Shown piece by piece: positions 32,038-42,497 of a stretch of DNA of 64,000 nucleotides. Source of the DNA: Haemaphysalis longicornis (taxonomy: Eukaryota > Arthropoda > Arachnida > Ixodida > Ixodidae); the NCBI GenBank assembly GCA_013339765.2, contig JABSTR010001160.1, forward strand, positions 1-64,000, written 5' to 3'. The first letter of the stretch is position 1. Every line of letters begins with the position of its first letter. Below the pieces are notes generated by a model. That model saw only the letters and a list, made by a program, of their open reading frames with translations, was not told the origin of the DNA and ran no database searches. A program made the translations under genes and the position numbers.

Positions 32038-32295
32038 GGGTTGGCAGTCGAGAAAACCTCGGAAAGCAAAGGGGAGGATGTGGTAGATCATTGAAACAGA
32101 TTAAGAATTTGGAAAGAAAGAAAGAAAGTGAAGAAAAAATGCCCGCCAGGTGGGATCCGAACCCACGACCTCCAGAATACCGGTCTGGTGCGATAACCAC
32201 TACGCTACCGGCGGGGCGATTTTCCCATTCACTTTCTGGGGTATTTATGTTAGGTATGTTTGTTTCCTGTGCTTGGGGGTGGTAGCCAGCGCCAT
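32031..32295 (-). repeat. 265-bp direct repeat with tRNA cloverleaf, copy 1
   Basis: Identical by eye to 32494-32758. Starts GAAATAAGGGTTGGCAGTCG and ends GGTAGCCAGCGCCAT. It carries a tRNA-like gene in its middle. The flanks differ between the copies (TA repeat versus unique sequence on the left). Probably a SINE or a terminal repeat of a small element. Confidence 0.85.
32142..32214 (-). tRNA. tRNA-like cloverleaf, anticodon position GGT (Thr)
   Basis: A 73-base minus-strand sequence folds as a full tRNA: acceptor CCGCCGG with CTGGCGG (one G-U pair), D-arm GCGTAGTGGTTATCGC, anticodon stem CCAGA/TCTGG with loop CCGGTAT, five-base variable loop AGGTC, T-arm GTGGG-TTCGGAT-CCCAC. Box A and box B are intact. 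The anticodon would be GGT, but position 33 is C instead of the near-universal U, and the unit is duplicated within a repeat, so it is more likely a SINE head or pseudogene than a working tRNA. Confidence 0.5.
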
Positions 32296-32493
32296 TCGGA
32301 CTAATCGGGGTGAAGGGGACCTTCTTTTTTAACCCCCGGGTCGTGACTCGAGTGTCTACGACATGTCCAGAGTGGTCGACCAGCTTTGAACCCTCTTAAG
32401 CTCCCTTTGGCAACAAGACTGCCAGAACAGAGGCCCTCGCTATGCATGTAGCGAATCAGAATAGGAAATGAGGGGCTCGTTGAAAATAACACA
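32296..32493. other. Spacer between the two 265-bp repeats
   Basis: 198 bases, no family recognised; starts TCGGACTAATCGGGG. Confidence 0.5.
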
Positions 32494-32758
32494 GAAATAA
32501 GGGTTGGCAGTCGAGAAAACCTCGGAAAGCAAAGGGGAGGATGTGGTAGATCATTGAAACAGATTAAGAATTTGGAAAGAAAGAAAGAAAGTGAAGAAAA
32601 AATGCCCGCCAGGTGGGATCCGAACCCACGACCTCCAGAATACCGGTCTGGTGCGATAACCACTACGCTACCGGCGGGGCGATTTTCCCATTCACTTTCT
32701 GGGGTATTTATGTTAGGTATGTTTGTTTCCTGTGCTTGGGGGTGGTAGCCAGCGCCAT
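32494..32758 (-). repeat. 265-bp direct repeat with tRNA cloverleaf, copy 2
   Basis: Every base I compared equals copy 1, offset by 463. The cloverleaf is at 32605-32677. Immediately to the right is TACAGTATCCGACCG, a possible start of another pogo-like element. Confidence 0.85.
32605..32677 (-). tRNA. tRNA-like cloverleaf, second identical copy
   Basis: Same 73-base fold and the same C33 anomaly as the copy at 32142-32214. Identity of the duplicated unit shows recent duplication rather than independent tRNA genes. Confidence 0.5.
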
Positions 32759-33234
32759 ATACAGTATCCGACCGTTTATTCGGACACCTTCGAGGCATTG
32801 CCACTTCTCTCATTGAAGTACATGTACATCCACGACCGATAGTTCGGACGCCGCACAGCACGCCCTTCGATTTTTCGGACTCCAGCTTCGGTGCTCTTGG
32901 AATTTTTGCCGGCGAATACCACCAGTGGACCAAGGGGTCATCAAGAACTTGAAACTGCACTAACGATCACGCCTTCTGAATCGCGTGCTCAGCTATCGGC
33001 ATCCTGTCTGATGCCTGGAGGGCAATTATATAGGACACGATCCGCAACTGCTTTCGGCCTGCACAACCAGCACAACCAACACAACCAACACAACCAGCAC
33101 TTAGATTAGGGGGTCCCGAAGTATCTCAGCAAAAACTACCGCTCTACTCCCGTCGGATAACTTAGAGGATTGTTCAAAGATTTTTCTCTCTTTCCCGGTC
33201 TTGGCATTCTTCGACAGCAGGGATTACGTCATTA
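32759..33234. other. Possible left end of a pogo-like element, and a 9-bp repeat
   Basis: TACAGTATCCGACCGTTTAT followed by TCGGACACC and, later, ATAGTTCGGACGCC and TTTTTCGGACTCC, resembles the termini of Tigger-like elements, but no matching right end was found. (CACAACCAA/G)n repeats lie at 33061-33102. Confidence 0.35.
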
Positions 33235-33420
33235 CAGAGGTGTAGCGGCAATTGGCCGGCTTTCCTTTAGTTTCAGCAATGAACGCATTTGATAGCCACT
33301 TAAAAGGAAAGGCACAAAAGCCAAGCAGAGACAAAAGGCGTATCTGCTGCGACGAGCAAATCCCGCAGTGCCGCTCCGTGCTGGCGATAACAATAGCTTT
33401 CGCAGTGGCTCAACATGCGA
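33235..33420 (+). repeat. Dispersed repeat Y, copy 1
   Basis: Homologous to the minus strand of 54050-54385. Shared blocks include GCATTTGATAGCCAC, AAGGCGTATCTG, TGCGACAAGCAAAT or TGCGACGAGCAAAT and CGCAGTGCCGCTCCGTGCTG. The copy breaks off around 33420. Family unknown. Confidence 0.6.
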
Positions 33421-34029
33421 AGGCGTTTATCAGAAGTGTTTCAGATTTCTTTGAATACATTATGAAGAGAAATGAGATGTTGAGAGGAATGCGGGAGGGT
33501 TGCGTGGAGTAACGACCGTAAACAGGAAGGGGATATTTAGGCTACGTGAAAAATCCAGCACTACGCGAAAACTCTCGCGTAAAAAATGTAAAAAATATTC
33601 CTGGCTCTCGCGTAAGAAATATTCCTGGCAGCCTGTCATCACTTCTACTCTGCCCGTCGCGTAAGCGTCTGCGGCCTTGGGCGGTGTTTAAATAGCTGTA
33701 TTCGCATAGCTAGAGCTAGATCGGCAAAGGAGGACGCGGATGGCAGCCAGCCCGCGTTCACCGCCGCAGAAAATGCTGTGCAAGCTGCCCCACGTCACAT
33801 GAAAACGCTTTTAGGCTATCAGTTGTGGTGGCAAGGTCGAGTGACTGCAGCTTGTTCCACAAAGATCCGACGACAAATATTTGCGAGAGGGACCAGTCAG
33901 AAGGACGCGAACGAAGACGTGTATAAGCGTAAACAACGACCGGGGTAGGAAACCCCCAAAACGGTGCAAGCTGTGATTTCTGTTCACGGTTGTACTGTTA
34001 TAACGGCGTTATGTAGAGCACGCGCGCAA
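33421..34029. other. Unassigned stretch with a short AAATATTCCTGGC duplication
   Basis: AAATATTCCTGGC occurs twice at 33592-33630 (units begin CTCTCGCGTAA). No gene recognised. Confidence 0.4.
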
Positions 34030-34277
34030 TGGCGTCACTATTTTGATGCCTAGCACTCTTCGCCGAGTACCCCCACAGACAGGGCCGTGTAACGCCCTGC
34101 GTTTGCATAAAAAAGAATAATTGGCGAAGCAACACATTTAGTAGTTATAATAGCGTAAATAAAGATAATTGGTCGAACAGAATTCGGTAAAACCGAAAAT
34201 GCGAAACAAATATTACAAGTTTGAGATAACAAAATAAAAAAAAATTCCCTCGCACTTCCCCGAGAGGGATAGTGTGT

Positions 34278-34671
34278 AAGTGCGAATGCACGGTTGTTGA
34301 TTGCGCGATTACGGTGGATATCGTGATCTTGGAGTGGAGAGGAGGCGCCCAACACCCGCAGTCACTGAGCGGAGAGAGGAGGAGGAGAGTAGCGCCCGCC
34401 GTTACGGCGAGGGCTACACGAGTGCCCTCACGCGTCGGAATGCGGAGCGCCCGCTACGCGAGCGAGAGCTCTCCCGCGCGAAGTGGAGAGGAGGCGCCCA
34501 ACACCCGCAGTCACTGAGCGGAGAGAGGAGGAGGAGAGTAGCGCGCGCCCATCTCCCCCCGTTGCTAGGGGAGACGAGGAGGAAGACGAGGAGCGCGCGC
34601 ACCCGCAGCTGTTGCTATGCGGACAACGGCGGCGGACGATTCAGGCTCGCTTAAGAAGTGCATTCGCACTT
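34278..34671. mobile_element. MITE family 2, copy 2
   Basis: Left end AAGTGCGAATGCAC (34278-34291), preceded by the palindrome-like TTCCCCGAGAGGGA (34256-34269); right end AAGTGCATTCGCACTT (34656-34671). Contains two direct copies of a 61-base unit (34333-34393 and 34482-34542, starting TGGAGAGGAGGCGCCCAACA). GCGCGCGCCCATCTCCCCCC is shared with copy 1 at 4308-4764. Inserted in the tandem array. Confidence 0.65.
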
Positions 34672-34895
34672 AAAAAGTCCGTCTTATACACCTTCACCAG
34701 AACACGAAGACTGCAATAAAGAAAGCCGGGAGGAAAACGTTGTAAACACAAATAAAAATACGGAACACGGGCCGACCGTGCTCCAAATACACTATTTTCG
34801 AGGTTATGGCAGTTAATCGCTACAACGAAGTTAATGTACATCATGGGCAAACAATAAACAAACGAGAACTCTGAAACAATACAGCAAGGCAACGT

Positions 34896-35107
34896 ATCTG
34901 TCCCCGCTGCTGTGGCTCCCGCGGGTTCGATTCCCGGCCACGGCGGCCGCTTTTATGATGGAGCTAAAAAGCCAAAACGGCGTGTGTTCGAGATTTCGGC
35001 GCACGTTAAAGATCCCCAGGTGGTCAACATTAATCCGGAGCCCTCCACTACGGTGCGCCTCATCGCCTGTGTAGTTTCGGTGCGCTAAACCCCATAATCA
35101 ATCAATC
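34896..35107 (+). mobile_element. Ruka-like SINE, 5'-truncated
   Basis: Box B (GGTTCGATTCC) and the SINE body are present, but the box A half is replaced by unrelated sequence. The body shows several point differences from the copy at 43961-44203 and the unit ends in an (AATC)n tail. Confidence 0.8.
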
Positions 35108-36180
35108 AAATACTCATTACGAAATCTGGCTATAAAGATCACTATGTAGGCAAACGTCGTAAGAATGCAGGGCATTAAGAGGCACAATTCTCCAAATTTC
35201 TGCCCATTATGCGTAGACTTCTTTGCCGAGTACTCGAACAGCCAGGATCACGTAACGCCCGGCACTCGCAAAAGAAAATGCGAAATTGGGGGAAGTAATA
35301 CATTTATTCGTCATAATAGCGGAAATGGAGATAATTGGCCGAAAAGGATATTGAAAAAACACAAAAAATAGAAAGAATAAAATTTCAACAGAAAATATCT
35401 CACGAAATAAAAAAACATGCAGCATGTTACGCGGCGGCAGGACATAGATGAGACGAACGATGTAATGGGGTAGAACGATCTATTTACAGTATTTACAAGC
35501 GGCCATGGCCGAGTCCGCTGAGTCTGCACGCGCCCTCTTCATCGTCGTCTTCGATGCCGAGCTATGCCGCCATGGGGCATTGTCCACTGGTCCCGTGACA
35601 ATATGCAACTTATAAATCTCCAACCAATCGAAGAATAAACGAAAAAAGGACCCAAAGAAAAGCTAGAAATACGAATAAAAAATAGAGAGAATGAGCAAAC
35701 CATGTAACGCCCTGCATATATACAAAAATTTATAACTTACTGAAGTATAGATTACAATAGCGGAAATGGAGATAATGGCTCGAACAAAATTTTGAGAAAT
35801 AGAACAACAATTAAAATGAAAATAAATATTTACAATAACTATCCGGCAAAACCAAACATATGCATCTTATACACCTCCTCCATAAACCTTAGACTCAAAA
35901 AAGAAGAAGAACCCGCGGACGAACGTTGAAATACGAATAAAGAATAGCGAAAACACACCAAGCGTGCACTACGCCCTTTCACCTGCGAAAAAAACACATA
36001 TCGGCGAAGGTAAAGGCACCTATTCTCAATAGTTCTATTATTTACATTTTTGGGCAAAAGAAACAAAGTGAAACTAAAAAAACCAAAATCCTTGGCAACT
36101 CATAGCCAAACCAAGCTGTAAAATACTCACAGTCTAGGAAAGCGGCATAAGAATGCTAAGCATTTTTAGACAGTTCTCTT

Positions 36181-36639
36181 TATTTCTGCAGACTTTTATT
36201 TTTCCTCAATTCCATTAAACATTTACTTACTCGCTGACTCAGTTAAAATATAAGAAAGAGAGAGCAGGTTGGCGTCGCTCTCAATAGGAGAACGTAGCAC
36301 CTGGGCGCTTCTCTTGCGCATGCGTGTAATTGCGCTTGTTTTGCCGTTTGGCATCGTTAAAGGCGCCGACATACCGGTTGGTCGACGCTCGATCTTCTGA
36401 TATAAACGCTTTGGAAGGCTGTACACATCCCCTAAATAAAAAAAATCACCACCCCTTCCCAAAGAAAGCCGTGAGAAGCGCGAAAGCTTTCTAACAACAA
36501 AGGTCCGTCCAACCTTCGCTAAAACTGCATCAATCAATCGCCAAACCTTCGAAGACCCAAACCGCAAACGAAGAACGAACACATGCGACGCTCTAAATAA
36601 ACGCATCTACGAACGATCTAAGTGTGCTGAGCTATATAA
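36181..36639. other. Unassigned stretch with one minus-strand open frame
   Basis: A 127-codon frame at 36606-36223 (minus), rich in Arg and Leu, has no motif I recognise. No repeat family assigned. Confidence 0.35.
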
Positions 36640-37600
36640 TAGCGCTGGAAACAGGACTACAGAAATGGCACACAGACAGGGCGCTGACTAACAACTGAGT
36701 TTATTGTCACTGAAAGAGCAATAAATACAAAAAGAAAGGGACACCTGAAGAAAGAAATAACTAAAGGATACAAAAAAACAACCAGTTCCAAAAAGTACAG
36801 TAATCTTCATTACTAACACAATCGCAGAAACTAGCACGCCTTGTACCAAAGCCCTACTTATCTACAGTATCACCAAGAAAGGGAATTTCTTTCCCCGAGA
36901 GAGCAACAGAAGGAGCGCTGGCGCAATCATGTTTCCGGGTGTGCATTTCCCAGGCTTCTCTAATCTCTCGTCGTATCCGGTTCCGGTATCGCGCCAGCAC
37001 GTGGCCTTTCTCAAACAGAGGCGAACAGCCTGGGCAATTGGCAACGTGTACAGCGAGTGTGGTACCCGTGGTGTTTCTTACGTCGTGCGCGTACTCCCGA
37101 AGACGATCATTGAGGTATCGCCCCGTTTGTTCCACGTATGACCGCTTACAAGACAGTGGTATCTCGTAAATAACCTCCCCCTGGCATTGGACGTAGGGCT
37201 TCGCATGTTTCTTCGTGCATTTTTTCCTCGCTGGTCTCTCACCGTGTACTTTGAGGCAAAGTCTTTTAAATTTGTCAGGAGCAGAAAACACGAAATGAAC
37301 ACCCGACCGCCCTACTATTTTCTTAAGCCTGTGGCTCACCCCGTGGATGCAAGGGATCACGGCTATCTTCTTTCTCTCTCTGGATGGAGGCTCCTGTTCC
37401 TTGGGTGGTTTTCTCAGTCCTCAGTGGTTTTCTCAAGCCGGGTTTTATGCCCGCGCCGTTTGTCCAGAGATCTTACCCGAGCGTTTCGGTCGACCAACCG
37501 GTCTATGGGGAAATGCATTAGTTTTTTGACGGGACTCAATCGGTCGCAGGAAAGCTTTCGCTTTTAAAGTGCTGAGACAATGTTCATCTATTCATAGCGC
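36640..37600 (-). pseudogene. Penelope-like element remnant: GIY-YIG endonuclease and 3' UTR
   Basis: The minus-strand frame 37360-36854 ends with a GIY-YIG nuclease: a CxGEVIYEIPLSCKRSY stretch, then YVEQTGRYLNDRLREY, HxxNCPGC and a conserved C-terminal part (IRREIREAWEMHTR). This is the endonuclease that follows the reverse transcriptase in Penelope-like elements. The YIG glycine is replaced by Glu (YVEQTGR where YVGQTGR is usual). Upstream to about 37570 the frame is shifted but still element-like (RKLSCDRLSPVKKLMHFPI). The reverse transcriptase core is missing. The 3' UTR extends to about 36640 (AGCGCTGGAAACAGGACTAC). Confidence 0.75.
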
Positions 37601-39560
37601 GAGGCCGTAACTTGCGCGAGTTAGTGAAGGTTTATTGTGGTAAACTGGCGCTTTTACGTGACAAAATCTCTAAAATGTCTTAGGCACCCAATTCCCCTTA
37701 TTCCTTTCTAATAAACAAGGAAATAATGGATAGAGAAAAATAGGTTGCAATGTTTCATAATAATAGAGGGATAATAGATATAGATAGATTTGAATGTTTC
37801 TGAAATAAATGTATGTACGCAAACATTTGTGGCATGCTAGCACAGACGGTTTCTTGAATGCCACGCCCTTCGAGAAATAAATAATTGCACAACGAGCGAT
37901 GATAGCACGCTTGGCATCTTAACAATGGCAATTCGCAATGCCATTACTATCACGTGGGGGAGCTACATGATGTCTTAAGTGCCACTATCGGCACTGATCG
38001 GAGCCTTAGCTTTAGCACGTAAGATAGTGCCGTAGCCTCATTGTCAGCGGTGTTGTCACTGAACTGTGAAGTCCCACGCTTGGTAATGCTTCGATGCGCG
38101 TGAAGGCGACCCTACACTAAGCACCCCACAACGGTGTGCAACGCACTTCGTGTTTGTAATGCGAAGGCATTTCATGGCCCATTGTGCCAAAAATTTGGCG
38201 TCCCGTGTTGTATTTTGGGACAAAAAAAAATTAGCAGTGGCTTAGCTCGGCTATGCCAGGATATACGTAGCTTGAGCTAAGGTTCAGCCGGTTATTCTTA
38301 GGTTTCCTGGTTGTCTAGGATTAGCTGATAATCATGCTTACTGCGTCTAAATGATTTCCTATCCAATCGAATCCAATCTAATTTATTCCAATCCAGTCGC
38401 GGCAGCTCCGGTGCGCCAGCTGGGCGCCGTGAGGCGTCACTGCTCCTCGCGCATGCGCAGCACGGCTTTCTAGGAGCCACGCGAAACTGCTCAACCTGGG
38501 CCAGTGTAGCTCACGCTACAAAACGGCTCCTTGAGGTAGCGTGCACTGACGCCACTATAGCTGCCATGTTGTAGCACCGCGCGCACGGCGGACGGCTGTA
38601 TCTGCCATTGTTATCTCGAGCAGCGCTGACAAAGCTGATTGCGATAAGCGGCGGTGGTGTCGTCATATGCAAGGCACGTATATCGCAATAGAATGCCAGG
38701 CCAAATAATCATTAGCGAAAGCAGAGACTATGAACACGGGGTGTTCTATGAATGTTTGCCTTTGGTAGAAACTTTGCGTCCTTTTGTCTAGCGATGTCCA
38801 CTGGGCGATTAGGCTTATCTTTTCGCTCGTGTTGAAGTGCACGCGCATGCGGCCTAGTCGGCGCTGAGGGATCAAGCGCAGGCGAAGCATCTGTTTCACC
38901 CACGTCTAGTCACGTGGTACGCAGCGGCGATTCAATAAGAAAGGCATAACTTGCGCGCCGGCGGGTGAAGGTAACTTACAACGCGATGAATGGCCTTGAA
39001 GGATGCAGCATTTAGAGATTTCGCTTTAAAAACAAAGACCGCGCGCTAGGCAACGCAGAGCGGAAAGGTGAGAGAGCTGCAGCTGTGGCTGTGAGTGCGG
39101 TGTTCGCCCGCATATCAAGCACGAACTCCGCTGACCGGGCACTGCGGGGCAACAGTTACAGTTACTCGCAGCGCGAAACTGGAAAGTGCACTCATCGGCG
39201 TTCGGTTGGACATTAATGCTTTCGTTTTTCTTGCAAATTTTGATTAGAATCGTTATTTACATTCACTGGTTCGCTATGGTATTAACAACCACTTTCCAGT
39301 ACTACTTGCAGTAAAAACTTTAGTAAACAAAGACGTTGTCCAGGCGGCGTCTAGAACAACGCGTTACCGGAAGTGGCATTGAGGCCTTTAGGGAGGCAAT
39401 TGTTGGCGTGAATTGGTCTCATGTCGTCGTCATGATGGACTGCAAACGTCACTTGCAACACTTTTTCGTGGGATTTTGTAGAAATATATAACTGATAGTA
39501 TCCCGACCCGTGCGAATTCCTCAGTTTAAAAGGCAAAACGAGAGTGGATTACGTCGCGCT
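37601..39560. other. Unassigned stretch, CpG-rich in the middle
   Basis: No gene or element identified. 38390-38620 is CG-rich (GCGCATGCGCAGCACGG). Open frames are short and lack motifs. Confidence 0.35.
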
Positions 39561-39569
39561 TACTTTTAA

Positions 39570-42100
39570 AAATTCAGAAAAAGAACCAAATGTTCAAGAA
39601 ATTCGTCGAACAGCGTAATCCATAACTGTTTTCACAATTCAAGTTGTACAGAAATAAACTCAACAAAGGAATAAAAGAGGCCAGAGATGCGTACTATTCC
39701 GCCATGTTTTAATCCCGTCATGATGAAGTGCAAAAATATGGAGACAAATAAATACAGTAGTTCTGCATTCGAACAATATGGCAGCTCCCGTAGAGATAAC
39801 TGTTGATGGAACTAGTTTCGCGGGAAAAGATATGCGTGATGCCTTTGATGATTATTTTCTTAGCCTAAGCACTGAATGTGCTGCATTGACAGTTGACAAT
39901 TCGTATTTTTATAGCAGTAATTGCTGGTTTAGGAACCCAATGACATGCTCTGAAGTTTATTCTGCTTTTATGAACATGAAAAATAGACAAAGCCGGGATG
40001 CGGATGACGTTCACATGATGGCGATGGAATGCGCCCTTGATATATTAACCCGAATAGTTACAGAAATCCTTAACGTCTGCCTTAATTCAGGCGTTTTCCT
40101 ACCGAAATGCAAAAGGCAAAAGTTTCTGGCCTCTTCAAAGAGGGAAACAGTAGATGCGTGTCAAGCTATCGGCCCGTGTCGATATTGGAGGTAATCTCTA
40201 AAGGGCTTGGAAAGATAATTCAAATTCGGATGTCGTCGTTTTGTAAAACTTGAATTAGTTTCTGATGACCAAGTCGGTTTTGGTACGCACAAATCTACGG
40301 AATTAGCACTACTTCAACAAAAATAATACGTGTTACGGTCCTTCGAAGAAAATTAAGTTCATAAATAAATTCATAATTTTTTCTCAAGCGTTGGATTTCA
40401 ATAATCATAACATACTTTTATCGAAACTTGATAGGTGTAGTTTATCGGGGTGGCTTTCACTTTTTGCTCGCTTCTTAGTTAGGCAATCGTACACAGTATT
40501 TTTCCAGTGAAGCCCACAAATTAGCCGTTAAGCGTATAATAACTGGCGTCCCACAGGGTAGTCGATTAGGGCCGTTGTTGTTTAATCTCTATATGAATGT
40601 TATTTTAAACTTATGTCAAAAAGCGAATGTATTTTGTATGCCGATGATATATGATCACACTTTTTTTGTTGGACTTGTCAGAGAACAGATTGGAAGGGAA
40701 ACTAACGCTGTCTTGCAGTCTATTCAATGCTGGTCAGCTACTAATCGATTATAAACGAATGCAAATAAATAAACAAACAAAGCTATACTGTTCCCACACC
40801 GAAATGAACAAATCATTGTTCCCATGTCTGTTAAATTTGGCTTTGAATAAATAGAAATGCTGGAATGCCTGAACGTATTAGGAGCACACTGCAGTAGTCA
40901 CCTTGCTTGGGATAACCACGTAAATTCTCTAATTAAATTGTCTCGCTTGCAGGAATTCTTAGAAAACATCGACACTAAATTCCAATTAAAGTTATGTTGT
41001 TACTTCATAACTCTTTGTTTGAATATTATTTGGATTACGCTAGCCAAGTTTGGGCAACTGCGACACTTGCTAATAAAAATGGACTTCATGTGTTGCAAAA
41101 AAAATATCCTTACGTCCCATTTGGAATCTTAACTGTTCGGCCCAGTCTGGTCATTTATTCCAAAAATACTGCATTATAAAAACGTTTGATCGTTATCATG
41201 TGAGATTAGCAAAAAAGTGAAAAAAACTATTTGAGCTCGCCTCTCTTTGCCCGAATTCGCCTGCGTACACTTGCTGAAACACTGAACGATGACACTTTCC
41301 CACTTTCCGTACTTCACACGGTCTGCAAACTTTACCTAATACTTCACCGCCATTACTTTACAAACTTGGGCAGGAAATATAGATCTGACGTGTAATGCGA
41401 AGAAGGAAGTGTGCAGGTTGATAACGCTGTTCTGTTGGTTGCTGATTTCTTTTTTACGTCGTCCATCCAGTTATCGTTCAACTATGGCACCTAGCGACGC
41501 AGCCTTGGAAAACAGTTCCTTGACGGCTTTCTTTTTTCTTTTCTCTTGTTTGCTACTTTTCAAAATTTTCAAATCTTCGGGCCTTAAATAACTATTACTT
41601 TTTTTTCTACGAGTAACTTTTGTGATTTAGTATGTAAGTCACTGTACAATATCTTGATTGATGTTTTCATTTTTCTTGAAGGGTTTGTTTCTGTTGTACG
41701 ACGTAGTCCACTTGTGTACTCTTTTTTTATTGCTTGTTTCTTTACGTGTGCATCCTTGCAGACTGGCAGTATATTTGTATACAAAGAAGTTGGTTTCAGT
41801 ATGTGCTTCGATGTTTCTTTTTTTCAGCAAAAACAGGTTTTTAGAGTTGCGCTGTCACATTTTTAGAATGCAATATTCGCTTCTGTGTTTAGTTGGTAGT
41901 CCACATATATTTTTTTCCTTTGCATATATTTATTACTCTAATAAGATCGCATTAATACATATGCTTTATGTTGAATGCTGTATAAACTATACAACATGCA
42001 TATTGCCGTCTGCTGCTTAGCGCCAGAAGTGGGCTGACGGGCTCGTCAAGCTGCTTCTATGCAGCTTTTATCGTCGGCCTTGCCATGTGCAAAAACGGCG
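39570..42100 (+). pseudogene. CR1/Jockey-like LINE, decayed
   Basis: Recognisable pieces in order: YRNKLNKGIKEARDAYYS (about 39648), the RT N-terminal part at 39778-40194 (ILNVCLNSGVFLPK, then in the next frame YRPVSILE), LVSDDQVGF-like sequence near 40255, the conserved GVPQGSRLGPLLFNLYMN (about 40540-40595), a decayed VFCMPMIY where YADD is expected (about 40630), HLAWDNHVNSLIK near 40905, and LLHNSLFEYYLDYASQVW (40994). Many stops and frame changes. The 3' limit is inferred from the motif CTGACGGGCTCGTCAAGCTG at 42032-42051 and is uncertain. Confidence 0.65.
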
Positions 42101-42197
42101 TTAAAAACCTTGGAAGAGTATGTTACGAGTGGTTGCTTATGATCGTACGCCTGTTGTCCACAACGCCATAGCAACTGTCGCCCCTTTGTCAACAGCG

Positions 42198-42336
42198 ATG
42201 GACTCACGGACATGCTTCGGGATTGGCGTGGCAGTGTTCATCCTTCTGCTCTGGGATGTGGCACGTGCCGACGACTGGGAGGAGAGAGTGAGGCATCATT
42301 TCCGCTCGACTGAAGACCCTAACTCATCAAGACGAT
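42198..42336 (+). CDS. Signal-peptide exon, candidate exon 1 of a Shisa/CYYR1-like membrane protein
   Basis: ATG at 42198 (context CAGCGATGG) opens 46 codons plus one base and ends at the donor T|GTAAGC (42337). The peptide starts MDSRTCFGIGVAVFILLLWD and has a hydrophobic core and a likely cleavage after VARA, followed by a charged mature start (DDWEERVRHHFRSTEDPN). So it is the start of a secreted or type I membrane protein. It ends in phase 1; the next plausible exon of the same type, at 55015, needs a preceding phase 1, but a cysteine-rich exon expected between them was not found. Linking it with 55015 and 59378 is inference. Confidence 0.5.
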
Positions 42337-42424
42337 GTAAGCCTCTTTGATATTGCCTCCATTTTTTAACAGCGAAGCTGTTTAACGATTTGTCGATTCA
42401 GTATAACAGTATACAGAAAACAAA

Positions 42425-42497
42425 TCTCACCGGTACCGGGAGGATTCGAACCTGCGTCTGGAAGATCAACGCAGTTCGAGTCAGTCGTCTTATAGCC
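42425..42497 (-). repeat. tRNA-like segment split by a MITE (left part)
   Basis: The minus strand has a B box (GGTTCGAATCCTCCCGG) and resembles the segment at 17405-17480 (shared GTCAGTCGTCTTA). The sequence is interrupted at 42498; the remainder (ACCCACTCGGCTACGACCGC) resumes at about 43836. Confidence 0.55.

Larger units (their letters stand above)
34030..36180. repeat. Degenerate tandem array of two alternating blocks
   Basis: Block A (GTAACGCCCTGC..., then AATAGCGGAAATGGAGATAA and GGCCGAA or GGCTCGAAC) occurs near 34090, 35255 and 35705, with a shorter piece at 35965. Block B (TTATACACCT..., then AAATACGAATAAAAAATA) occurs near 34685, 35605 and 35870. Two younger elements are inserted: MITE family 2 (34278-34671) and a SINE (34896-35107). 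AAGAATGC-AGGGCATT or AAGAATGCTAAGCATT opens blocks at 35162 and 36150. No protein recognised. Confidence 0.55.

Noticed and set aside
32091..32816. Pairs of identical open frames of 64-67 codons
   Set aside because: They are the two copies of the 265-bp repeat read across the tRNA-like segment.
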